Below, piece after piece: positions 1-6,026 of a stretch of DNA of 6,426 nucleotides. This stretch comes from an uncultured Oscillospiraceae bacterium (GTDB lineage Bacteria > Bacillota > Clostridia > Oscillospirales > Oscillospiraceae): NCBI GenBank assembly GCA_900752305.1, contig CAADUV010000295.1, forward strand, positions 1-6,426. Direction: 5' to 3'. Each line of letters opens with the position of its first letter. The first letter of the stretch is position 1. The translations under genes were made by a program, and so were the position numbers. The notes under the pieces are model-generated. The model was not told the DNA's origin. It worked only from the letters and a program-made list of their open reading frames with translations, and ran no database searches.

Positions 1-1166
1 CCCAGCCCCTTCCGAGGCGGGTCCACGCACACCACGTCCGGGCGGATGCCCCGCTGTTCCAGGTCGGCGGCGGCTTTGCTGGCGTCGGCGCAGATAAATT
101 CCACGTTGCTCACGCCGTTCTTCTTGGCGTTGGCCCAGGCGTCCTCGATGGCAGGCGGCACGATCTCCGCGCCGATGACCTGTTTCGCCCGCTGTGCCAT
201 CACCAGACTGATGGTGCCCGTGCCGCAGTACAAGTCCACCACCGTCTCGTCGCCCGTCAGCCCGGCGAACTCCAAGGCACAGTTGTACAGCACCTCCGCC
301 TGGTCTCGGTTGACCTGGAAGAAGGAGGGGATGGACAGCTGGAAGGTCAGGCCGCACAGACGATCCTCCAAGGTGTCGTGCCCCCACAGCACCCGATAGT
401 CCCGTCCCAGGATGACGTTGGTCTTGCGGGTGTTGACGTTCAAGACCACCCCCACCGCTTTGGGACAGGCGGCCGTCAGCGCCTTGACCAGCTCCTTCTC
501 AAAGGGCAGCGCCTTGGCGTTGGCCACCACGCAGATGAGGGACTGCCGCTTCCGATTGGTGCGGACGAACACGTGGCGGATGAGCCCCTCGCCGGTGCGC
601 TCGTCATAGGCGGGGACGGCGTATTTGTGCATCCACTTGCGCACCACCCGACCGGCCTTGTCCGCGATGTCCGATTGGAGCAGACAGCTGCCCACGTCGA
701 TGACCTCATGGCTGCGGCCGCGGTAGAAGCCCACCTTCACCCCGGTCTTGTGGTCCTGACTCACCGGGAACGCCGCCTTGTTCCGGTAGCGCTGGGTCTC
801 CTTGGCCCCGTACATCTGGCTGACGGACAGGTCCAGCCCACCGATGCGCTGAAGGGCGTCGTCGATGCGCTGACGCTTCAGGAATAGCTCCTCCTTGTAG
901 GTCATGTGCCGCAGGGTGCAGCCGCCGCAGACGGGGAAGTGGGGACAGTCGGAGGGGATGCGAGCGGGGGATTTTTCCAAAATTTTTACTACCCGTGCCC
1001 AGGCGCAGGACTTGCCCACCTTCATCAGCGAGACCTGACAGGGCTCTCCCCGCAGCGCCCCCCGGACGAACACCGCCATGCCGTCCAGCCGGCCGATGCC
1101 CTGACCGTCGCTGGCGTAGCGGTCGATGGTGATGGTGTGGATGCTGTTCTTTTTCAGTTCTGGCAT
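1..1166 (-). CDS. rlmD: 23S rRNA (uracil-C5)-methyltransferase, RlmD/RumA type (3' end beyond window)
   Basis: This enzyme transfers a methyl group from S-adenosylmethionine to C5 of a uridine in 23S rRNA, in the cytoplasm. I translated the minus strand by hand: 388 complete codons are present and the C-terminus is missing. Seen in order: a TRAM-like RNA-binding region at about 7-63; cysteines C74, C80 and C83 (C-X5-C-X2-C) and C161, matching the four 4Fe-4S ligands of the RumA family; SFFQVN at 281-286; the SAM-binding DLYCGTGTISL at 311-321; GAEIVPPAIEDA at 332-343; and DPPRKGL at 382-388. The catalytic-cysteine motif (SCNP type) would lie just outside the window. The start at 1166 is supported by a GGAGGG 7 bases upstream. 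Which uridine(s) it modifies (U1939, U747 or both, as for RlmCD of Gram-positives) cannot be read here. A TrmA-type tRNA enzyme is less likely given the TRAM region and cysteine cluster. Confidence 0.93.
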   Translation of the reverse strand, partial: MPELKKNSIHTITIDRYASDGQGIGRLDGMAVFVRGALRGEPCQVSLMKVGKSCAWARVVKILEKSPARIPSDCPHFPVCGGCTLRHMTYKEELFLKRQRIDDALQRIGGLDLSVSQMYGAKETQRYRNKAAFPVSQDHKTGVKVGFYRGRSHEVIDVGSCLLQSDIADKAGRVVRKWMHKYAVPAYDERTGEGLIRHVFVRTNRKRQSLICVVANAKALPFEKELVKALTAACPKAVGVVLNVNTRKTNVILGRDYRVLWGHDTLEDRLCGLTFQLSIPSFFQVNRDQAEVLYNCALEFAGLTGDETVVDLYCGTGTISLVMAQRAKQVIGAEIVPPAIEDAWANAKKNGVSNVEFICADASKAAADLEQRGIRPDVVCVDPPRKGL

Positions 1167-1173
1167 AGTCGTG

Positions 1174-1179
1174 CCCTCC
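1174..1179 (-). promoter_or_regulatory. Ribosome-binding site of the methyltransferase gene
   Basis: On the minus strand this reads GGAGGG, seven bases before the ATG at 1166. It is a near-consensus Shine-Dalgarno sequence and fixes the start of the methyltransferase, whose translation begins MPELKKNS. Confidence 0.8.
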
Positions 1180-1206
1180 GATGTCTCTTTGTTGCGATCG
1201 TCTCTT

Positions 1207-1236
1207 ATTTTACAATAGGTGAGGGGGAGAAGTAAA
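1207..1236 (-). promoter_or_regulatory. Possible promoter of the methyltransferase gene
   Basis: Reading the minus strand, TTTACT (rc of 1231-1236, four of six matches to the -35 consensus) is followed after 18 bases by TAAAAT (rc of 1207-1212, five of six matches to the -10 consensus). Position and orientation suit the divergent methyltransferase gene, giving a leader of roughly 30-35 bases. The -35 match is modest and the spacer is one base longer than ideal, so this is a candidate only. Confidence 0.4.
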
Positions 1237-1265
1237 TGGATAGGACTGAAAAGAATGGAAAATGG

Positions 1266-1294
1266 TTGAACTTGTACGATAATTGTGCTACAAT
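1266..1294 (+). promoter_or_regulatory. Sigma-A promoter with extended -10, for the secreted-protein operon
   Basis: TTGAAC (1266-1271, five of six matches to TTGACA) and TACAAT (1289-1294, five of six to TATAAT) are separated by exactly 17 bases. The -10 box is preceded by TGC, giving the extended -10 TGn motif common in Gram-positive promoters. Transcription would start near 1301, leaving a leader of about 38 bases before the ATG at 1339. It is the best plus-strand promoter I see in this intergenic region. Confidence 0.75.
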
Positions 1295-1327
1295 GCTGGA
1301 AGAAGGTGTAAACCCAACAGAGAGAGT

Positions 1328-1333
1328 AGGAGG
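1328..1333 (+). promoter_or_regulatory. Ribosome-binding site of the BspA-like protein gene
   Basis: A perfect AGGAGG lies five bases before the ATG at 1339 and decides that start. Initiation there places a canonical signal peptide at the very N-terminus. Confidence 0.8.
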
Positions 1334-1338
1334 GAACC

Positions 1339-2283
1339 ATGAGAAAAGGAAAGCGATGGACCGCGCTGCTGCTGGCGCTGGTCCTGTGTCTGAGCGTTTT
1401 GCCGGCGGGCGTGCTGGCCAGCGAGGCGGGAGCGGCTGAGGCTGTGTCGCCGAGCGTGATGGCGGTCACGTCGGGGAAGTGCGGGAAGAATGTCACCTGG
1501 AAGCTGGATGGTAAGGGGACTTTGACCATTAGTGGGAAGGGAGAGATGGATCATTACTGGGGAGCTGGTAGTAGTTCCCCTTGGCAGGACAGTTGCAATA
1601 AGATTAAAAAGGTAGTCGTAAAAAGTGGAGTGACAGGCGTCGGGGGATATGCCTTTTTCGACTGTAAAAATTTAAAAAGTGTCGAATTTGCTAATTCTTT
1701 GAGGGATATTAATGCAGTGGCATTTGGAGATTGCACAGAATTGAGACGTATTGTAATCCCTAAAAGTGTTAGATATATTGGCGAGACAGCTTTTTTCAGA
1801 TGCAATAAACTCGCTGAAATTTATTTTTATGGAAATGCCCCCTCGTTTGCAGGAGATGAACCAGGTGGCTCCTATATCTTTGAAGGCGTCACCGCCACCG
1901 CCTACTACCCCAAAGGCAACAAGACCTGGACGAGCAGCAAGCGGAAAAACTACGGCGGCAAGCTCACCTGGAAGACCTGGTCGCCCAACCAACCCAAAGG
2001 CGTCTCCCTGGTCAGCGTGACCAACCAGAAGGGCAAAAAGCTGAAGGTGACCTGGAAGAAGAACGCTGCCGCGACCGGTTACGAGGTGCAGTATGCCACT
2101 TCCAGCAAGTTCAAAAGCGTCAAAAAGGTAAAGATCAAGAAGGCGGCCACCACTAGCACGACCGTTTCCAAGCTGACAAAGGGCAAGAAATATTACGTCC
2201 GCATCCGCACCTACAAGACCGTCAGCGGTAAGAACTACTACTCCGGTTGGAGCAAGGCGAAAGCAGCGGTGATTAAAAAGTGA
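1339..2283 (+). CDS. Secreted BspA-like leucine-rich-repeat protein with C-terminal fibronectin type III domain
   Basis: Complete 314-residue protein, predicted to be secreted; function unknown. Residues 1-28 form a Sec signal peptide: basic start (MRKGKR), hydrophobic core, likely cleavage after VLA. Residues 44-85 resemble the segment that often precedes BspA-type repeats (CGKNVTWKLDGKGTLTISGKG). Residues about 88-170 hold LRR_5/BspA-like repeats of the form AF-x-x-C-x-x-L-x-x-(V/I) (AFFDCKNLKSV, AFGDCTELRRI, AFFRCNKLAEI). Residues 181-211 look like the cap that often ends such arrays (FEGVTATAYYPKGN...). Residues about 219-314 are a lysine-rich Fn3 domain with LKVTWKK, GYEVQY and KKYYVRIRTY strands. 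I see no LPXTG motif, transmembrane helix or S-layer domain. The repeat core is much more AT-rich than the rest of the gene. BspA-like proteins elsewhere are often surface adhesins; that role is only inference here. The gene is first in a two-gene operon. Confidence 0.9.
   Translation: MRKGKRWTALLLALVLCLSVLPAGVLASEAGAAEAVSPSVMAVTSGKCGKNVTWKLDGKGTLTISGKGEMDHYWGAGSSSPWQDSCNKIKKVVVKSGVTGVGGYAFFDCKNLKSVEFANSLRDINAVAFGDCTELRRIVIPKSVRYIGETAFFRCNKLAEIYFYGNAPSFAGDEPGGSYIFEGVTATAYYPKGNKTWTSSKRKNYGGKLTWKTWSPNQPKGVSLVSVTNQKGKKLKVTWKKNAAATGYEVQYATSSKFKSVKKVKIKKAATTSTTVSKLTKGKKYYVRIRTYKTVSGKNYYSGWSKAKAAVIKK
1585..1850 (+). other. AT-rich segment encoding the leucine-rich repeats
   Basis: Hand counting gives 91 G+C of 240 (38%) for 1621-1860, against 35 of 60 (58%) for 1921-1980 in the same gene. 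Codon use changes too: arginines in the patch are mainly AGA or AGG, and AAT, TTT, ATT and TTA appear, whereas the Fn3 part and secA mostly use C- or G-ending codons. The boundaries coincide approximately with the LRR domain. This is consistent with a domain cassette of foreign or recently recombined origin, although weak selection on codon use in a repeat region could contribute. Confidence 0.7.
2002..2280 (+). repeat. Fn3-module coding repeat, copy 1
   Basis: This codes for residues 222-314 of the BspA-like protein and aligns without gaps with the 93-residue module encoded at 2474-2752 in the next gene. I count about 53 identical residues of 93. DNA similarity is clear around the GYEVQYATSS and KGKKYYVRIR segments. 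Duplication of a domain cassette between adjacent genes is the simplest reading. Confidence 0.8.
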
Positions 2284-2306
2284 TGTATTGGCGGTAGCCA
2301 GGAAAG

Positions 2307-2311
2307 AGAGG
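2307..2311 (+). promoter_or_regulatory. Ribosome-binding site that sets the start of the second secreted protein
   Basis: AGAGG, extended by GAGAGGAAAG, lies nine bases before the ATG at 2321. An earlier in-frame ATG at 2288 would add eleven mostly charged residues and lacks a comparable site, so 2321 is preferred. It also gives a classical signal peptide beginning MKKRTM. Confidence 0.7.
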
Positions 2312-2320
2312 AAAGACAAC

Positions 2321-2992
2321 ATGAAAAAGAGAACGATGGCAGCCCTGCTGCTGGTGTTGGCGCTGGGGTTCCAGTTGCTCCCCGCCAGCGTGTTGGCGGC
2401 TGAGACGCCCCAGGTACAGACGACAGGCTGGGCGGCAGACGCAGGGCTGGAGACCATGGCGGCTCCGGCGGCGGTGAAGCTGTCCAGTGTCAAAAATATC
2501 TCCAGCAAGTCCATCAAGGTCACCTGGAAAAAGAAGAGCGGCGTGACCGGGTATCAGGTGCAGTATTCCACCTCCAGCAAGATGAAGTCCGCTAAGACCG
2601 TGACCGTGAAAAAGGCCAAGACCACCAGCGTGACCATCTCCAAGCTGAAGAAGGGCAAGAAATACTATGTCCGGGTCCGCGCCTACACCAAGAAGAAGGG
2701 GAAGACCAAATACACCGCCTGGAGCGCAAAGAAGAGCGTCGTGTTCCGGGGACGGATGCTGACGCAGAAAGAGGCGGTCGCCATCGCGCGGAAGCATTGG
2801 AAGGTCAAGCCCGGTGATATCGCATCGGAAACTGGATTTGAGCTGGCAGTTTTTTGTGGCGGCACGACCACGAGAAACGGTCGAAAATATTATGATATGT
2901 ACCTGAGATGGCTGGTAGAACATTCTCATTGGTCTACGGTGGATTACGGCTGCGTGGACGTCTACTCCGGCGACTGGGCTTCCTTCTTTTAA
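2321..2992 (+). CDS. Secreted Fn3-domain protein with unassigned C-terminal domain
   Basis: A 223-residue protein, predicted secreted, function unknown. Residues 1-26 are a Sec signal peptide (MKKR start, leucine-rich core, cleavage after VLA). A short linker follows, then a lysine-rich Fn3 domain at about 52-143, closely related to the one in the upstream protein. Residues about 145-223 form a separate domain that starts LTQKEAVAIARKHW, continues KPGDIASETGFELAVF, and ends with YYDMYLRWLVE, HWSTVDYGCVDVYSGDW. The helix followed by strands, with a terminal D-x-Y-S/T-G turn, recalls PepSY-like domains, but I cannot assign it to a named family. No anchor motif, lipobox or transmembrane helix is visible. 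It lies 37 bases after the upstream stop and before a terminator, so it is probably co-transcribed with the BspA-like gene. The start at 2321 rather than 2288 rests on the ribosome-binding site and the signal peptide. Confidence 0.87.
   Translation: MKKRTMAALLLVLALGFQLLPASVLAAETPQVQTTGWAADAGLETMAAPAAVKLSSVKNISSKSIKVTWKKKSGVTGYQVQYSTSSKMKSAKTVTVKKAKTTSVTISKLKKGKKYYVRVRAYTKKKGKTKYTAWSAKKSVVFRGRMLTQKEAVAIARKHWKVKPGDIASETGFELAVFCGGTTTRNGRKYYDMYLRWLVEHSHWSTVDYGCVDVYSGDWASFF
2474..2752 (+). repeat. Fn3-module coding repeat, copy 2
   Basis: This codes for residues 52-144 of the second secreted protein and is the partner of 2002-2280. Shared strands include KVTWKK, GYQVQYSTSSK and KGKKYYVRVR. In this copy the Fn3 module sits directly after the signal peptide and linker, whereas in copy 1 it ends the protein. 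Confidence 0.8.
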
Positions 2993-3013
2993 GGTACAGA
3001 ACCACCCACGTCA

Positions 3014-3043
3014 AAAAGGCAGAGCCTTTCGGCTCTGCCTTTT
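3014..3043 (+). terminator. Intrinsic terminator of the secreted-protein operon
   Basis: A perfect 9-bp GC-rich stem (GGCAGAGCC at 3018-3026, GGCTCTGCC at 3031-3039) closes a TTTC loop. It is preceded by an A-tract (3013-3017) and followed by TTTT (3040-3043), so the stem can extend to 13 bp. It begins 21 bases after the stop of the second secreted protein and lies upstream of the secA promoter, separating the two transcription units. The flanking A-tract could give some activity in the reverse direction as well. Confidence 0.88.
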
Positions 3044-3110
3044 CGCTCCATTGAACAAGAAAAAGCGGGGAAAACGACAAAAATACAGGGAATCTTTCTC
3101 AATTTTGTGT

Positions 3111-3139
3111 TTCACTTTCGCTTACATTTGTGTTATAAT
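3111..3139 (+). promoter_or_regulatory. Sigma-A promoter with extended -10, for secA
   Basis: TTCACT (3111-3116, four of six matches to the -35 consensus) and a perfect TATAAT (3134-3139) are 17 bases apart, with TGT before the -10 giving an extended -10 element. Transcription would start near 3146, leaving a leader of about 46 bases before the secA ATG. The surrounding 3061-3140 stretch is AT-rich, as expected upstream of a strong promoter. Confidence 0.8.
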
Positions 3140-3169
3140 TCAATCTGAATGAGTACATCCGCAACGGAT
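3138..3169 (+). repeat. Two short inverted repeats in the secA promoter/leader
   Basis: ATTCA-atc-TGAAT (3138-3150) overlaps the end of the -10 box and the probable transcription start. ATCCG-caa-CGGAT (3157-3169) lies in the leader just upstream of the ribosome-binding site. Each is a perfect 5-bp dyad with a 3-base centre. They could be an operator or small leader hairpins, or chance; the symmetry is seen, the function is not. Confidence 0.35.
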
Positions 3170-3174
3170 TTAAG

Positions 3175-3180
3175 AAAGGA
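3175..3180 (+). promoter_or_regulatory. secA: Ribosome-binding site of secA
   Basis: AAAGGA lies eleven bases before the ATG at 3192, slightly far but usable. In-frame ATGs at 3198 and 3201 would be 17 and 20 bases away, so 3192 is the best supported start. Confidence 0.6.
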
Positions 3181-3191
3181 ATCGATAAAGC

Positions 3192-6026
3192 ATGGGAATG
3201 ATGAGAAAACTTCTCGGAACCAACTCCAAGCGGGAAGTCAAAAAGATTACCCCCATTGTAGATAAAATTGAGGCACTGTCCGACGAATACAAAGCCCTCA
3301 CCGACGAACAGCTCCGTGCCAAGACCGACGAGTTCAAGGCACGCCTGGCCGCCGGCACCACCCTGGACGACATCCTCCCCGAAGCCTTCGCCACCTGTCG
3401 GGAAGCGGCAGATCGTGTCCTGGGCCTCCGTCCCTATCGCGTCCAGCTCATCGGCGGCATCATCCTCCATCAGGGCCGTATCGCCGAAATGAAGACCGGT
3501 GAAGGCAAGACCCTGGTGGCCACCCTGCCCGCCTACCTCAACGCCCTCACCGGCGAAGGCATCCACATCGTCACCGTCAACGACTACCTGGCAAAGCGTG
3601 ACTCCGAGTGGATGGGCAAGGTCTACCGTTTCCTGGGGCTGTCCGTCGGTCTGATCGTCCACGGCCTGACCAAGGCAGAGCGCAAGGCCGCTTACGACGC
3701 CGACATCACCTACGGCACCAACAACGAGATTGGCTTCGACTACCTCCGCGACAACATGGCCGTCTATGATCGGGATACCGTCCAGCGCAACCTGACCTTT
3801 GCCATCGTGGACGAAGTGGACTCCATCCTCATCGACGAAGCCCGTACCCCGTTGATTATCTCCGGCCGTGGCGAAGAATCCACCAAGCTGTATCAGATGG
3901 CCGACCAGTTCGCAAAAGACTTGGATTGTTATGTGGTCGCCGAGACCGACGACAAGGAATTTGACGAGGACGTGGAGCAGAACTACGACTACATCGTGGA
4001 AGAAAAGCGCAAGACCGCTACTCTGACCGCCCGCGGCATCGCCAAGGCGGAAAAGTTCTTCCACCTGGACAACCTGGCCGACGAAGAGAACACCACCATC
4101 AACCACCACATCAACCAGGCCATCCGCGCCCGCGGCGTCATGAAGAAGGACATCGACTACGTGGTCAAGGACAACCAGGTGGTCATCGTGGACGAGTTCA
4201 CCGGCCGTCTCATGTTCGGCCGTCGCTATAACGAGGGTCTGCATCAGGCCATCGAAGCCAAGGAGAGCCTGAAGGTGGCCAACGAGTCCAAGACTCTGGC
4301 TACCATCACCTTCCAGAACTTCTTCCGCCTCTACGACAAGCTCTCCGGCATGACCGGTACCGCTATGACCGAAGAGGACGAATTCAGCTCCATCTACGAC
4401 CTGGATATCGTGGAGATCCCCACCAACAAGCCCGTCGTCCGTACCGACTACCCCGACGTGGTCTACAAGACCGAGGCCGGCAAGTATCGTGCCATCGTCA
4501 AGCAGATCGAAGAGTGCCACGAGAAGGGTCAGCCCGTCCTGGTGGGTACCGTTTCCATCGAAAAGTCCGAGCGCATCTCCCGGATGCTCCGGGACAAGGG
4601 CATCCCCCACAACGTGCTGAACGCCAAGAACCACGAGAAGGAAGCGGAGATCATCGCACAGGCCGGTAAGCTGGGCGCCGTCACCGTCGCCACCAACATG
4701 GCAGGCCGTGGTACCGACATCGTGCTGGGCGGCAACGCCGAGTACATGGCCAAGGCCGACCTGCGCCGCGCCGGGTTCAACGGGGAAGTCATCTCCGAAG
4801 CCACCGGCTACGCCGAGAGCAACAACCCCGACGTCCTGGAGGCACGCCGTCAGTTTGCGGAGAACCAGGCTCGTTATAAAGAAGAGATCAAGATCGAGGC
4901 GGAGAAGGTTCGGGAAGCCGGCGGCCTGTTCATCCTGGGCACCGAGCGCCACGAAGCACGCCGTATCGACAACCAGCTCCGCGGCCGTTCCGGCCGTCAG
5001 GGCGACCCCGGTGCCAGCCGCTTCTTCCTGTCCCTGGAGGACGACATCCTGCGCCTGTTCGGCAGCGACCGCATCGCCAAGCTCATGGACACCATGAAGA
5101 TCGACGAGGACACCCCCATCGACGCCAAGATGCTCTCCAGCGCCATCGAGAACGCTCAGAAGAAGGTGGAATCCCGCAACTTCCAGGCTCGTAAGGACGT
5201 TCTGGACTATGACGACGTCATGAACACCCAGCGTGAGGTCATCTACGGCGAACGCCGTAAGGTGCTCTCTGGCGAGAACATGAAGGAAGTCATCCTGGGT
5301 ATGGTGGACAGCGTTATCGAGCGGGCCATTCAGGGCGCTGCCGGTGAGCGGCACAACCTGACCAACGCCGAGTTCCAGGACGCTGTGGCCGAGTTCCGCA
5401 ATGTGTTCCTGACCTCTGAGGAGCTGATCTTCACCGACGAAGAAATGGCCAGCAAGTCCATTGCCGACCTGATCGCTCTGGTGAAGGAACGGGCCATCGA
5501 CATCTACAACAAGAAAGAAGCCATCCTGGGCGAGCCGCTGATGCGGGAACTGGAACGTGTCATGCTGCTGCGCGTGGTGGATGAATATTGGATGGAACAC
5601 ATTGATGCCATGGACGACCTGAAGCAGGGCATCCGCCTGCGTGCCTACGGCCAGGAAGACCCTGTCGTGGCCTATAAGCGCCAGAGCTTTGATATGTTCG
5701 ACCAGATGACCCTGGCCATCCAGGACGAGACCGTCCGCCGGGTGTACATCGCCCAGGTCCGCCGCAACCGTCTGGAACGCCGTCCTGTCGCTCAGGCTGT
5801 CCGGGAGTCCCGGGAAGACCCGGCCATGGTGGCAGCACAGCAGACCACCGGCAAGGTGGATCGGGTGGCCGAGAACGAGGCGGAAAAGCCCAAGCGTATG
5901 CCCATCGTCAAGGGCAAGAAGATCGGCCGCAACGAGCCCTGCCCCTGCGGTTCCGGCCTGAAGTTCAAGAACTGCCACGGCAAGAACGGTGCCACCACCT
6001 ATACGCCGGACGAAGAAGAGAACTAA
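3192..6026 (+). CDS. secA: Preprotein translocase ATPase SecA
   Basis: SecA is the ATP-driven motor that pushes unfolded preproteins with signal peptides through the SecYEG channel at the cytoplasmic membrane. The 944-residue protein is complete. Seen: NBD1 Walker A MKTGEGKT (100-107) and Walker [16 protein letters not shown] (206-220); the preprotein cross-linking region about 225-370; NBD2 with motif [12 protein letters not shown] (500-510) and motif [15 protein letters not shown] (595-607); the helical scaffold and two-helix finger including [18 protein letters not shown] (797-814); and a C-terminal zinc-binding tail [13 protein letters not shown] with ligands C917, C919, C928 and H929, which in other bacteria contacts SecB or ribosomes. 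It is longer than typical Bacillus SecA, partly from a charged insert at about 515-572, which I recall from other Clostridia. It has its own promoter and is followed with no gap by pgeF. No SecM-like regulatory ORF is evident in the leader. Confidence 0.99.
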   Translation: MGMMRKLLGTNSKREVKKITPIVDKIEALSDEYKALTDEQLRAKTDEFKARLAAGTTLDDILPEAFATCREAADRVLGLRPYRVQLIGGIILHQGRIAEMKTGEGKTLVATLPAYLNALTGEGIHIVTVNDYLAKRDSEWMGKVYRFLGLSVGLIVHGLTKAERKAAYDADITYGTNNEIGFDYLRDNMAVYDRDTVQRNLTFAIVDEVDSILIDEARTPLIISGRGEESTKLYQMADQFAKDLDCYVVAETDDKEFDEDVEQNYDYIVEEKRKTATLTARGIAKAEKFFHLDNLADEENTTINHHINQAIRARGVMKKDIDYVVKDNQVVIVDEFTGRLMFGRRYNEGLHQAIEAKESLKVANESKTLATITFQNFFRLYDKLSGMTGTAMTEEDEFSSIYDLDIVEIPTNKPVVRTDYPDVVYKTEAGKYRAIVKQIEECHEKGQPVLVGTVSIEKSERISRMLRDKGIPHNVLNAKNHEKEAEIIAQAGKLGAVTVATNMAGRGTDIVLGGNAEYMAKADLRRAGFNGEVISEATGYAESNNPDVLEARRQFAENQARYKEEIKIEAEKVREAGGLFILGTERHEARRIDNQLRGRSGRQGDPGASRFFLSLEDDILRLFGSDRIAKLMDTMKIDEDTPIDAKMLSSAIENAQKKVESRNFQARKDVLDYDDVMNTQREVIYGERRKVLSGENMKEVILGMVDSVIERAIQGAAGERHNLTNAEFQDAVAEFRNVFLTSEELIFTDEEMASKSIADLIALVKERAIDIYNKKEAILGEPLMRELERVMLLRVVDEYWMEHIDAMDDLKQGIRLRAYGQEDPVVAYKRQSFDMFDQMTLAIQDETVRRVYIAQVRRNRLERRPVAQAVRESREDPAMVAAQQTTGKVDRVAENEAEKPKRMPIVKGKKIGRNEPCPCGSGLKFKNCHGKNGATTYTPDEEEN

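Noticed and set aside
1189..1216. Second plus-strand promoter TTGTTG/TACAAT in the divergent region
   Set aside because: The -35 matches only three of six positions with a 16-base spacer; the promoter at 1266-1294 is clearly better.
46..1235. Plus-strand open frames at 46-399, 378-887, 412-609 and 906-1235
   Set aside because: They lie antisense to the RlmD-type methyltransferase, whose cysteine cluster and SAM motifs fix the coding strand, and show no domain features.
1236..1439. Small plus-strand frame from 1236, a possible leader peptide
   Set aside because: It starts upstream of the mapped promoter, spans it, and runs out of frame into the BspA-like gene without a ribosome-binding site.
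2288..2320. Upstream in-frame ATG extending the second secreted protein by 11 residues
   Set aside because: It has no good ribosome-binding site and would put a charged stretch before a classical signal peptide. The ATG at 2321 has AGAGG at nine bases.
1672..2929. Minus-strand open frames at 1672-2523 and 2273-2929
   Set aside because: They oppose the two secreted-protein genes, which have good ribosome-binding sites, signal peptides and recognisable Fn3 domains. The antisense frames show no such evidence.
2993..3191. Possible riboswitch or small RNA between the operon and secA
   Set aside because: The only structured elements are the terminator and two tiny dyads. The predicted secA leader of about 46 bases is too short for a known riboswitch.
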